Assembly (NCBI RefSeq): GCF_001426645.1
Contig: NZ_LMEX01000001.1
Span: forward strand, 944,755-1,008,754
From: Rhodanobacter sp. Root480
GTDB taxonomy: Bacteria > Pseudomonadota > Gammaproteobacteria > Xanthomonadales > Rhodanobacteraceae
Reading direction: 5' to 3'
Length of the DNA stretch: 64,000 bases
A model generated the notes under the pieces. The model saw nothing but the letters and a program-made list of their open reading frames with translations, was not told the DNA's origin and ran no database searches. Positions 38,856 to 46,963 of this stretch are shown here, one piece after another. Positions within the stretch are counted from its first letter, which is position 1, and every line of letters begins with the position of its first letter. Position numbers and translations under genes: made by a program.

Positions 38856-40028
38856 ATGCTCACCACCCGCTTCCATGACGCCATTGCCGACCTGCCTGCC
38901 GCGGCGTGGGACGCGCTGCGTGGCGACGACAATCCGTTTGTCTCGCATGCGTTCCTGGCCACGCTGGAGCGTTCCGGCTGTATCCGGCCGGACTGGGGTT
39001 GGCAGCCGCATCATCTGGGCATCTACGAGCGCGAGCGACTGATTGCCGCCGCACCGCTGTACTTCAAGGGCAACTCGCACGGCGAGTTCGTGTTCGATTT
39101 CGGCTGGGCGCGTGCCTGGCAGCAGGCCGGCGGCGAGTACTACCCGAAACTGCTCAACGGCGTGCCCTACTCGCCGGTGACCGGGCCGCGGCTGCTGGCT
39201 GGCGGCGACGGGCAAACGGTCCTGCTGCAGCGGGCGCTGGTGGAGGCGATGCGCGGCGAAGCGGAGGAGCTGGGGCTTTCCTCGGTGCATGCCAATTTTC
39301 TGGAGGCCGGCGAAACCGAGGCGTTTGACGAGGACTGGCTGGTGCGGTCGGACGTGCAGTTCCATTGGCACAACCACGGCTACCGCCATTTCCCGGCGTT
39401 CCTGGCCACGCTCAACCACAAGAAGCGCAAGAACATCCTGCGCGAGCGCGAACAGGTGGCGGCCAGCGGCCTCGCCATCGAATGGCGCAGCGGCGACAGC
39501 CTCAGCCTGCTCGAATGGCGCCGCGTGCATGCGTTGTACGAGACCACCTTCGACGCCAAGGGCAACCACGCTGCGCTCACCGCCGCGTTCTTCAGCCACC
39601 TGGGCGAACTGGGCCAGACCGCGCAACTGGCGCTGGCGCGCGACGGCGAAACCATCGTGGCGATGGCGCTGTTCATTCAGGGCGGCGGCGTGTTGTATGG
39701 GCGCTATTGGGGCGCGTCGGTGGACGTACCGGGGCTGCATTTCGAGCTGTGCTATTACCGCGGCATCGACTACGCCATCGCGCAGGGCCTGCAGCGTTTC
39801 GAACCCGGCGCGCAGGGCGAGCACAAGCTGGCACGCGGCTTTCTGCCGGTACGCACGCATTCGCGGCATTTCCTGGTCAACCCCGGCTTCCGCGCGGCGG
39901 TGGCGGACGCGCTGATCCACGAAGCGGAAGCGGTGGACGGCTATGCGGCCGAACTGCTGGCGCACAGCCCGTATGCGAAGACCCGCGAGGACAACGAAAC
40001 CGGCTCACCGCGCGACCTGTCGCCGTGA
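38856..40028 (+). CDS. GNAT-fold protein of the DUF482/peptidogalycan type
   Basis: 390 residues. FVSHAFLATLERSGC near the N-terminus, then PHHLGIYERERLIAAAPLYFKGNSHGEFVFDFGWA, and later YRHFPAFLATLNHKKRKNILREREQV, then GGGVLYGRYWGA and FHFELCYYRGIDYAI-type segments are characteristic of DUF482 proteins, a GNAT-related family with uncertain substrate (named for peptidogalycan biosynthesis). It is likely cytoplasmic. It overlaps the downstream aat gene by GTGA, so the two are co-translated; no functional link is clear. Confidence 0.82.
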   Translation: MLTTRFHDAIADLPAAAWDALRGDDNPFVSHAFLATLERSGCIRPDWGWQPHHLGIYERERLIAAAPLYFKGNSHGEFVFDFGWARAWQQAGGEYYPKLLNGVPYSPVTGPRLLAGGDGQTVLLQRALVEAMRGEAEELGLSSVHANFLEAGETEAFDEDWLVRSDVQFHWHNHGYRHFPAFLATLNHKKRKNILREREQVAASGLAIEWRSGDSLSLLEWRRVHALYETTFDAKGNHAALTAAFFSHLGELGQTAQLALARDGETIVAMALFIQGGGVLYGRYWGASVDVPGLHFELCYYRGIDYAIAQGLQRFEPGAQGEHKLARGFLPVRTHSRHFLVNPGFRAAVADALIHEAEAVDGYAAELLAHSPYAKTREDNETGSPRDLSP

Positions 40029-40747
40029 TCCGCCTGCCCCTGCTCGATCCGGACGCGCCGGCGTCGTTCCCCGACCCCCGGCAGGCGTTGACGGAACCCA
40101 ACGGCCTGCTGGCGTTTGGCGGCGACCTTTCGCCGACGCGGCTGCTGGCGGCCTACGGCAAGGGCATCTTTCCCTGGTTCAGCGATGGCGAGCCGATCCT
40201 GTGGTGGTCGCCCGATCCGCGTTGCGTGCTGCACACGCAGGACCTGCGCATCAACCGCAGCCTGCGTCGGCAGTTGGCGGGCAAGCATTGGCACCTCACG
40301 CTCGACCACGCATTCGACGCGGTGGTTCGCGGCTGTGCCGCGCCGCGCCGGGACGCCTCGGGCACCTGGATCGTGCCGGCGATGGTCGATGCCTACAACC
40401 GCCTCTATCACCTGGGCCACGCCCACAGCCTCGAAGTCTGGGAGGGCACGCAACTGATCGGTGGCATCTACGGCATTGCGCTGGGGCAACTGTTCTGCGG
40501 CGAGTCGATGTTCAGCCGCCAGAGCGGCGCATCCAAACTGGCGCTGGTTGCGCTGGCCAAGCTGCTGCACGGCTGGGATTTCCCGCTGATCGACACCCAG
40601 GTGGCCAACGCACACACCGTGAGCCTCGGCGCTGTCGAGATACCGCGGGCGCAGTACCTGCAGGACGTGGCCACGTTACGTCGCCGGCCCGGTCAGCCGG
40701 GCAATTGGGCGGCATTTACGGATGAGCTGATCCAGCCCTGCAAATAG
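40025..40747 (+). CDS. aat: Leucyl/phenylalanyl-tRNA-protein transferase
   Basis: 240 residues, GTG start overlapping the upstream stop. FPDPRQALTEPNGLLAFGGD, then LLAAYGKGIFPWFSDGEPILWWSPDPR, WIVPAMVDAYNRLYHLGHAHS, GGIYGIALGQLFCGESMFS and LIDTQVANAHTVSLGA are the diagnostic Aat segments. It adds Leu or Phe to proteins with N-terminal Arg or Lys, sending them to ClpS-ClpAP. Confidence 0.97.
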   Translation: MIRLPLLDPDAPASFPDPRQALTEPNGLLAFGGDLSPTRLLAAYGKGIFPWFSDGEPILWWSPDPRCVLHTQDLRINRSLRRQLAGKHWHLTLDHAFDAVVRGCAAPRRDASGTWIVPAMVDAYNRLYHLGHAHSLEVWEGTQLIGGIYGIALGQLFCGESMFSRQSGASKLALVALAKLLHGWDFPLIDTQVANAHTVSLGAVEIPRAQYLQDVATLRRRPGQPGNWAAFTDELIQPCK

Positions 40748-40750
40748 CGG

Positions 40751-40823
40751 CAGGAGCGCACCCTGTGCGCGAGGCTCTTCGTCATTTTCGGCAAAAAGCG
40801 TCGCGCACAGGGTGCACTCCTAC
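40751..40823. repeat. REP-like pair overlapping the HD-GYP stop
   Basis: Two CACCCTGTG-type arms (AGGAGCGCACCCTGTGCGCG and GCGCACAGGGTGCACTCCTA) face each other. It starts four bases after the aat stop, and its right end covers the TAG stop of the converging HD-GYP gene, so the repeat supplies that stop. Confidence 0.85.
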
Positions 40824-41659
40824 GAGAGCGCGGCGCGTGGCGGCTCGGCGGTTTCGGGTGGCTCGCCCAGCGCCTTGATGTCGTCGTAGTGCTCGATGAA
40901 CAGCGCGACCAGTCGGGGGTCGAGCTGGCTGCCGGCCACCTTGCGCAGGTAGTCGAGGACGTCGGCTTCGGGCCAGGCGGGCTTGTAGACGCGCGGGGAA
41001 ATCAGCGCATCCCAGATGTCGACGACGCTGAATATCCGCGCCGCCAGCGGGATGGCTTCGCCGCGCAGGCCGGCAGGATAACCGGCGCCGTCCCAGCGCT
41101 CGTGGTGGCTGTAAGGGATGTCGCTTGCACCGCGCAGGAAATCCACCCGCTGCAGCATGTCGCCGCCGAACCGCGCGTGCTGGCGCATGACGGCGATCTC
41201 CCCTTCGTCGAGCCTGCCCGGCTTGACCAGGATCGCGTCGGGCACCGCCAGCTTGCCGATGTCATGCAGCAAGGCGCCGAATGAGAGGTTGCGCAGCGCA
41301 TCGCCATGCACCCCTGCCACGCGCGCCAGGCCGGTGGCCATGCGCATCACGCGGCCGGAATGATCCCCGGTTTCCTTGTGCCGGATGTCGATCGCCGACA
41401 CCAACACGCGCAATGCCTGCTCCTGCCCGTCCAGCAGTCGCTGGGTGGCCTGCTGCAGCCGGCGCATGTCGCGGCCGAGCATCCAATACAGCAACGCGCC
41501 GGTACCAAGTACGAAGAACCAGCCCTTGATGCTCTGCAGGAATGGCAGATCGGCGCGGTCGCCGGCCACGGCATTCAACGCGTGGTCGGAAAACCAGATC
41601 CACAGTGCCGACACGGATACGTAAAGAACGACGGTGCGCAGCTGTGGGCGTTTCGTCAC
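40820..41659 (-). CDS. HD-GYP cyclic-di-GMP phosphodiesterase-like protein
   Basis: 279 residues, GTG start. Two membrane helices (about 8-22 and 42-62) anchor it; no separate sensor domain fits. The HD-GYP core is intact: HSGRVMRMATGLARVAGV, LLHDIGKLAVPD, HARFGGDMLQ, SHHERWDGAGYPAGLRG and VVDIWDALIS. Such enzymes hydrolyse c-di-GMP, reducing biofilm and raising motility. It converges with aat, and a REP pair covers its stop. Confidence 0.9.
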   Translation of the reverse strand: MTKRPQLRTVVLYVSVSALWIWFSDHALNAVAGDRADLPFLQSIKGWFFVLGTGALLYWMLGRDMRRLQQATQRLLDGQEQALRVLVSAIDIRHKETGDHSGRVMRMATGLARVAGVHGDALRNLSFGALLHDIGKLAVPDAILVKPGRLDEGEIAVMRQHARFGGDMLQRVDFLRGASDIPYSHHERWDGAGYPAGLRGEAIPLAARIFSVVDIWDALISPRVYKPAWPEADVLDYLRKVAGSQLDPRLVALFIEHYDDIKALGEPPETAEPPRAALS

Positions 41660-41834
41660 GGATAGTCATCCCATTGAGGAGGTTTCGCTTCAGGGGCCTG
41701 TCGGACTTGTGTGGTCGAGGCGAAGAGCTGGCCTTGCAGCCCAGCCCACTCAAGCCCGACTGACTCCCTGGGTCAACACACGAGCTGGCAACGCAGTGTG
41801 AAGAAAACCGTACCCGCGCATTGTGACGCATCCA

Positions 41835-43094
41835 TCAGCTCGTGCGGGCGGTGTATTTGCGCTCCACGTAATCGTCCAGGATGCCCACGAATTCGTTGGC
41901 GATATTGTCGCCACGCAGGGTCATCGCCTTTTCGCCGTCGATGAAAACCGGCGCGGCCGGCGCCTCGCCGTTGCCCGGCAGCGAGATGCCGATATTGGCG
42001 TGCTTGGATTCGCCCGGCCCGTTGACGATGCAGCCCATCACCGCCAGCGTGAGGTTCTCGACGCCGTCGTACTTCACCCGCCACAACGGCATCTGTTCGC
42101 GCACGTGTTCCTGCACGGTCTTGGCCAGCACCTGGAAGAACTCGCTGGTGGTGCGGCCGCAGCCCGGGCAGGCGGTGACCAGCGGCGTGAACGAACGCAG
42201 CCCCATCGTCTGCAGCAGCTCCTGCGCCACAATCACCTCGCCGGTGCGGGAGGCGCCAGGTTCGGGCGTCAGCGAGATGCGGATGGTGTCGCCGATGCCT
42301 TCCTGCAGCAACACGGCCAGCGCGGCGCTGGAGGCGGTGATGCCCTTGGAACCCATGCCCGCCTCGGTGAGGCCCAGGTGCAAGGCATAATCGCAGCGCG
42401 TGGCCAGGTCGCGGTACACGGCGATCAACTCCTGCACGCCGGAGACCTTGCACGACAGGATGATGCGGTCGCGTCCCAGGCCGATTTCCTCGGCCTTGGC
42501 GGCCGACTCCAGCGCCGAGCGGATCAGCGCCTCGCGCGCCACCCGCGAGGCATCCCACGGTTCGGCGCGCTGCGCGTTCTCGTCCATCAGCGCGGCCAGC
42601 ATGCTCTGGTCCAGCGAACCCCAGTTGACGCCGATGCGCACCGGCTTGGCGTAACGCAGTGCCATTTCGATGATCGACGCGAACTGGGTGTCGCGCTTGG
42701 CCCCGAAACCCACGTTGCCGGGGTTGATGCGGTACTTGGCCAGCGCCTCGGCACAGGCCGGTTCGCGTTCCAGCAACTGGTGGCCGTTGTAGTGGAAGTC
42801 GCCAACCAGCGGCACGTCCACGCCCATCATCGCCAGCCGCTCGGCGATCCGCGGCACCGCCGCGGCGGCGGCCGGCGTGTTGACCGTAATGCGTACCAGT
42901 TCGGACCCGGCGCGGGCCAGCTCGGCAACCTGCCTGGCGGTGCTGGCGGCGTCCTCGGTGTCGGTATTGGTCATCGACTGCACCACGATCGGCGCATCGC
43001 CACCGACGCGGACCTTGCCGACCTGCACGGCAACACTGTGTCGGCGCGGGGCCGGACCTGCCGTGAGAGGCACCTGGGTAACCATTTCGCTCAT
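41835..43094 (-). CDS. ispG: 4-hydroxy-3-methylbut-2-enyl diphosphate synthase
   Basis: 419 residues. [49 protein letters not shown] and the C-terminal [4Fe-4S] site (TACPGCGRT, with a third cysteine in [17 protein letters not shown]) identify IspG (GcpE) of the non-mevalonate isoprenoid pathway. It reduces MEcPP to HMBPP. The ATG at 43094 is chosen because the conserved region starts soon after; frames further upstream are not conserved. Confidence 0.96.
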   Translation of the reverse strand: MSEMVTQVPLTAGPAPRRHSVAVQVGKVRVGGDAPIVVQSMTNTDTEDAASTARQVAELARAGSELVRITVNTPAAAAAVPRIAERLAMMGVDVPLVGDFHYNGHQLLEREPACAEALAKYRINPGNVGFGAKRDTQFASIIEMALRYAKPVRIGVNWGSLDQSMLAALMDENAQRAEPWDASRVAREALIRSALESAAKAEEIGLGRDRIILSCKVSGVQELIAVYRDLATRCDYALHLGLTEAGMGSKGITASSAALAVLLQEGIGDTIRISLTPEPGASRTGEVIVAQELLQTMGLRSFTPLVTACPGCGRTTSEFFQVLAKTVQEHVREQMPLWRVKYDGVENLTLAVMGCIVNGPGESKHANIGISLPGNGEAPAAPVFIDGEKAMTLRGDNIANEFVGILDDYVERKYTARTS

Positions 43095-43291
43095 GCTTCT
43101 TGTTCGGGAAAACAGCGCCAAGGATAACCGATCACCGGTACGCCTCCGATGACCCGGCCCGATGGCGCCATGGAGCGAAGGTGGCCGGCGCGCGCCATCG
43201 AGCGGCACGGGATATCTTTCACGAAAGCTGCAAGCCGCAGCTGCCAGACTGGGAGCGCACCGGGCAGTTCGGTACGCATTGTCGCAGCGGC

Positions 43292-43305
43292 TTGATTGGC
43301 GTCAT
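43292..43305 (+). promoter_or_regulatory. Candidate FNR/Anr box for the cbb3 operon
   Basis: TTGATTGGCGTCAT matches TTGAT-N4-ATCAA at eight of ten positions. It lies about 60 bases before the ccoN ATG. A CAAAAT -10-like box at 43327-43332 places the box centre near -41, the class II FNR position. cbb3 operons are commonly FNR/Anr-activated under low oxygen. Confidence 0.45.
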
Positions 43306-43358
43306 GGCATCGCGTCACGCTTTACGCAAAATAGCGCAGTTAACCGTCGGGGATCCGC

Positions 43359-44825
43359 ATGCCGAACACCGAGTATTACAACGACAGAGTGGTGCGTCAG
43401 TTCCTGCTGGCTGCCGCCGTGTGGGGGATCATCGGCATGTCGGTGGGCGTATATGCCGCTGCCGAACTGGCCTGGCCCGCGCTGAATTTCGACACCTCGT
43501 GGCTGACCTTCAGCCGCATCCGCCCCGACCACACCTTCGGCGTGATCTTCGCGTTCGGCGGCTCGGCGCTGATGGGCACCTGCTACTACGTGGTGCAACG
43601 CACCGGCCATGCGCGGCTGGCGTTCACCAAACTGGCGGGCTTCACCTTCTGGGGTTGGCAACTGGTCTGCGTGCTGGCGATGGTGACGATGCCGCTGGGC
43701 ATCACCCAGAGCAAGGAGTACGCCGAGCCCGAGTGGTTCATCGACATCCTGATCGCGATCGTGTGGGTGAGCTTCGGCGTGGTGTTCTTCGGCAGCCTGA
43801 CGCGGCGCCGGATCAAGCACATCTACGTGGCGAACTGGTACTACGGCGCCTTCATCATCGCGGTAGGCCTGCTGCACATCGTCAACAACCTCGCGCTGCC
43901 CGCATCGCTGTTCAAGTCGTACCCGGTCTACGCCGGCGTGGTCGATGCGATGGTGCAGTGGTGGTACGGCCACAACGCGGTGGCGTTTTTCCTCACCGCC
44001 GGCTTCCTCGGCATGATGTATTACTTCGTGCCGCGGCAGGCGCAACAGCCGCTGTGGAGCTACCGCTTCTCGATCGTCAATTTCTGGGCGCTGATCTCGG
44101 TCTACATGTGGGCCGGCGCGCACCATCTGATGTACACCGCCCTGCCCGACTGGGTGCAGTCGGTGGGCATGGCGTTCTCGCTGGTGCTGCTGATGCCCAG
44201 CCTGGGCTCGGCCGCGAACGGCCTGCTCACCTTCAACGGCTCGTGGCACAGGCTGAAGATGGACCCGGCGGCCAAGTTCATGGTGCTGTCGCTGGTGTTC
44301 TACGCCGCCTCGACCTTCGAAGGCTCGATGATGGCGATCAAGACGGTGAACTCGCTGTCGCACTACACCGACTGGACCATCGCGCACGTGCATTCGGGCT
44401 CGCTGGGCTGGGTGGCGATGATCACCATCGGCTCGCTGTATGCAATGGCGCCGCGCGCGCTGGGGCAGGAGAAGATGTACTCGCGCAAGGGCATGGAGTG
44501 GCACTTCTGGATCCACACCATGGGCCTGCTGCTGTACGTGGGTTCGATGTGGACGGCTGGCGTCACCGAAGGCCTGATGTGGCGCAAGACGCTGCCCGAT
44601 GGTTCGCTGGCGTATGCGTTCATCGACAGCCTGATCGCGGTCAAGCCGATGTACTGGATCCGCTGGCTGGGTGGCGTGTTCGTGCTCAGCGGCATGGTGA
44701 TCATGGCCTGGAACCTGTGGCACACCGCAGCCGATGCGCGTGCGCGATTGATCAAGCCGATCCCCGTGCCCATCCCCGAGCCCTACCCGCACCAGGTGCC
44801 GGTGCCCCTGCCCGCGGCCAATTGA
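43359..44825 (+). CDS. ccoN: cbb3-type cytochrome c oxidase subunit I
   Basis: 488 residues with about twelve membrane helices. Heme-copper features are present: [19 protein letters not shown] with the low-spin heme His, [13 protein letters not shown] with the Cu-B His, [15 protein letters not shown] with the paired Cu-B His residues, and [11 protein letters not shown] and WHFWIHTMG later. It is the catalytic subunit for oxygen reduction at low oxygen tension. It opens a ccoNOQP-ccoI-ccoS operon. Confidence 0.96.
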   Translation: MPNTEYYNDRVVRQFLLAAAVWGIIGMSVGVYAAAELAWPALNFDTSWLTFSRIRPDHTFGVIFAFGGSALMGTCYYVVQRTGHARLAFTKLAGFTFWGWQLVCVLAMVTMPLGITQSKEYAEPEWFIDILIAIVWVSFGVVFFGSLTRRRIKHIYVANWYYGAFIIAVGLLHIVNNLALPASLFKSYPVYAGVVDAMVQWWYGHNAVAFFLTAGFLGMMYYFVPRQAQQPLWSYRFSIVNFWALISVYMWAGAHHLMYTALPDWVQSVGMAFSLVLLMPSLGSAANGLLTFNGSWHRLKMDPAAKFMVLSLVFYAASTFEGSMMAIKTVNSLSHYTDWTIAHVHSGSLGWVAMITIGSLYAMAPRALGQEKMYSRKGMEWHFWIHTMGLLLYVGSMWTAGVTEGLMWRKTLPDGSLAYAFIDSLIAVKPMYWIRWLGGVFVLSGMVIMAWNLWHTAADARARLIKPIPVPIPEPYPHQVPVPLPAAN

Positions 44826-44951
44826 GGAGCCTGGCTGATGCGCTCGTCCGTGATCGCCACTTCGATCGGGTTACCGATTCTGCAAACCCTTCCGGCCCTG
44901 CAAGCCCAAAGGCGGCCATCCATCGCCGCACTCTTCAAATAGAGCTCAACC

Positions 44952-45605
44952 ATGGCCTATAAACATTTCGAAGTCATCGAGAAGCACGCCGGCCTGCTCG
45001 GCGTCCTGATTGCGATCATGGTGTCCATCGGCGGCCTGGCCGAGATCACGCCCCTGTTCATCCAGGCGCATTCGGTGAAGGCGCCGCCGGGGGTGAAACC
45101 CTATGACGCGCTGCGCCTGGCCGGTCGCGACGTGTATGTGCGCGAAGGCTGCTACCTGTGCCACTCGCAGATGATCCGCGCCTTGCGGGCGGAGACGCAG
45201 CGCTACGGGCACTTCTCCACCGCGGAGGAGTCGGTCTACGACCGACCGTTCCAGTGGGGCTCCAAGCGCACCGGACCGGACCTGGCCCGCGTGGGCGGCA
45301 AGTATTCCGACCATTGGCAGCGCCTGCACCTGGAGGACCCGCGTCAGGTGGAGCCGGAGTCGAACATGCCGGCGTATCCCTGGCTGAATGACAACAAGCT
45401 GGACATCGCCGACGTGCAGGCGCGCATGCGCACCCTGCGCCGGCTGGGTGACCCGTACAGCGACGACGACATTGCCAGGGCCAACGAGGCGCTGGCCGGC
45501 AAGACCGAGATGGATGCGCTGATCGCCTACCTGCAGGGGCTGGGCATCAAGAACGAGCCGGTCGCTGCCGTGCCGGTGCCGGCCGGCCACGGAGACAAGC
45601 CATGA
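44952..45605 (+). CDS. ccoO: cbb3-type oxidase subunit II (monoheme cytochrome c)
   Basis: 217 residues. One N-terminal membrane helix (about 12-32), [20 protein letters not shown], then heme-c site [12 protein letters not shown] (CxxCH), [24 protein letters not shown], and [10 protein letters not shown] with the distal Met ligand. It passes electrons from cytochrome c to CcoN. It is separated from ccoN by 126 bases that include a possible small ORF. Confidence 0.96.
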   Translation: MAYKHFEVIEKHAGLLGVLIAIMVSIGGLAEITPLFIQAHSVKAPPGVKPYDALRLAGRDVYVREGCYLCHSQMIRALRAETQRYGHFSTAEESVYDRPFQWGSKRTGPDLARVGGKYSDHWQRLHLEDPRQVEPESNMPAYPWLNDNKLDIADVQARMRTLRRLGDPYSDDDIARANEALAGKTEMDALIAYLQGLGIKNEPVAAVPVPAGHGDKP

Positions 45606-45823
45606 TGAATCCGATCTGGGGCCATATCACCGGCGTGGTGACCGTGGTGCTGATGCTGATCTTCATCGGCATCTGGGTCTGGGCCTGGCGCAAGCGCCAT
45701 CGTTCAACGTTCAAGCGGATGTCGGAGATTCCGATGGAAGACAAACCCGAGGGCCCGCTGCCCGACCCGGCCGACATTGCCAAAAAGGACGTCGCCGACA
45801 ACCAGGGGAGCGACCAGCCGTGA
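45602..45823 (+). CDS. ccoQ: cbb3 oxidase subunit CcoQ
   Basis: 73 residues: one membrane helix (about 10-29, [18 protein letters not shown]) followed by RKRH and an acidic, Pro-rich tail. It is between ccoO and ccoP, with four-base overlaps at both ends, which is the usual place of the small CcoQ subunit that stabilises the complex. Confidence 0.88.
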   Translation: MMNPIWGHITGVVTVVLMLIFIGIWVWAWRKRHRSTFKRMSEIPMEDKPEGPLPDPADIAKKDVADNQGSDQP

Positions 45824-46746
45824 CCACTGGATTGTCGTTGTGGGTAATGTTCCTGGTGGTGCTGAACCTGGGCATCACGTTCTTCCTTTTCCTGTGGGCG
45901 CCGCGGGCCAAGATCCCCACCCTGCCCGACCAGACCAGCGGCCACGTCTGGGCGCACGGCACCGTGCGCGAAGGCGTGCGCAACCTGCCGTTGTGGTGGC
46001 TGCTGTTTTCCGGCGCGATGTTCCTGGCCGGGTTCGCCTACCTGGTGCTGTACCCGGGCTTCGGCAGCCACAAGGGCATCCTCGGCTGGACCTCGCACGG
46101 CGAGCTGGCCAGGGATGAAGCCGCCAACGACGCGAAACTGGATGAGCTGCTGGAGCGCTTTCGCCAGTACCCGGTGGAGCAACTGGCCAATGACCCCGCC
46201 GCGCTGCAAATGGGTGGGCGGCTGTTCGTGGACAACTGCGCCGCCTGCCACGGCCGCGGCGGCTACGGCAACGTCAAGGTGGGCGCGCCCAGCCTGATCG
46301 ACAACGACTGGCTGTACGGCGGTACCGGCGCGGACATCCTGGCCAGCATCCACGATGGCCGCAGCGGCTTGATGCCGCCGTGGGCCAGCCTGGGCGAGGA
46401 CAACGTCAAGAACCTGGCCCAGTACGTGTTGAGCCTGTCCGACTCGCCGCACGACGCAGCCAAGGCGGCGGCCGGCAAGCCGCTGTTCACCACCTGCGCG
46501 GCCTGCCACGGCCCCGACGGCAAGGGCAATCCCGCCTTGGGCGCGCCCAACCTCACCGACCACATCTGGTTGCACGGCGGCAAGCTGGAGGACATCGAAC
46601 ACTCGATCGGCGGCGGTCGCCAGGGTGCCATGCCGGCGTGGAGCACGCGCCTGACCAGTGACCAGATCCGCGTACTGGCCGCTTACGTCTACCACCTCTC
46701 GCACCAGGGCGATGCCGCCGCGAGCCAAGGCCATGCCCAGCGCTGA
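45820..46746 (+). CDS. ccoP: cbb3-type oxidase subunit III (diheme cytochrome c)
   Basis: 308 residues with a GTG start overlapping ccoQ. Two membrane helices (about 7-26 and 62-82) precede two heme c domains, each with CAACHG: about 139-144 (CAACHGRGGYGN) and 226-231 (CAACHGPDGKGN). PPWASL and MPAWSTRL carry the Met ligands. It feeds electrons to CcoO and CcoN. Confidence 0.95.
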   Translation: MTTGLSLWVMFLVVLNLGITFFLFLWAPRAKIPTLPDQTSGHVWAHGTVREGVRNLPLWWLLFSGAMFLAGFAYLVLYPGFGSHKGILGWTSHGELARDEAANDAKLDELLERFRQYPVEQLANDPAALQMGGRLFVDNCAACHGRGGYGNVKVGAPSLIDNDWLYGGTGADILASIHDGRSGLMPPWASLGEDNVKNLAQYVLSLSDSPHDAAKAAAGKPLFTTCAACHGPDGKGNPALGAPNLTDHIWLHGGKLEDIEHSIGGGRQGAMPAWSTRLTSDQIRVLAAYVYHLSHQGDAAASQGHAQR

Positions 46747-46963
46747 CCCGGTGCCGGTACCCGCCAGGGCAGCGTGGTATCGCCAGCCGATCGTGTGGCT
46801 GGGAGTGGCGCTGTTCGTGGCTTCGCTGGCCGGTTGCGTGTGGATCATCGTGGTCGCCGCGCACCATCCCGATACGCCGGTGGAACATGCCGGCAGCGGC
46901 CTGTTCGGCGTGCCGTCCGCTGCGCACAGCAGCCACGGCCCGCCGCCCGCCAGCCCGCGATGA
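46733..46963 (+). CDS. Short FixH-like membrane protein
   Basis: 76 residues: a Pro-rich N-terminus, AAWYRQPIVWLGVALFVASL then GCVWIIVVAAHHPD as one membrane helix, and a Ser/Pro-rich tail. WYRQ-P-VW and the helix resemble the N-terminal part of FixH/CcoH, which is encoded in the same place, just upstream of ccoI, but the usual ~100-residue periplasmic domain is missing. It overlaps ccoP by 14 bases and ccoI by ATGA. An AAGG is close to the ATG. Confidence 0.6.
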   Translation: MPSADPVPVPARAAWYRQPIVWLGVALFVASLAGCVWIIVVAAHHPDTPVEHAGSGLFGVPSAAHSSHGPPPASPR

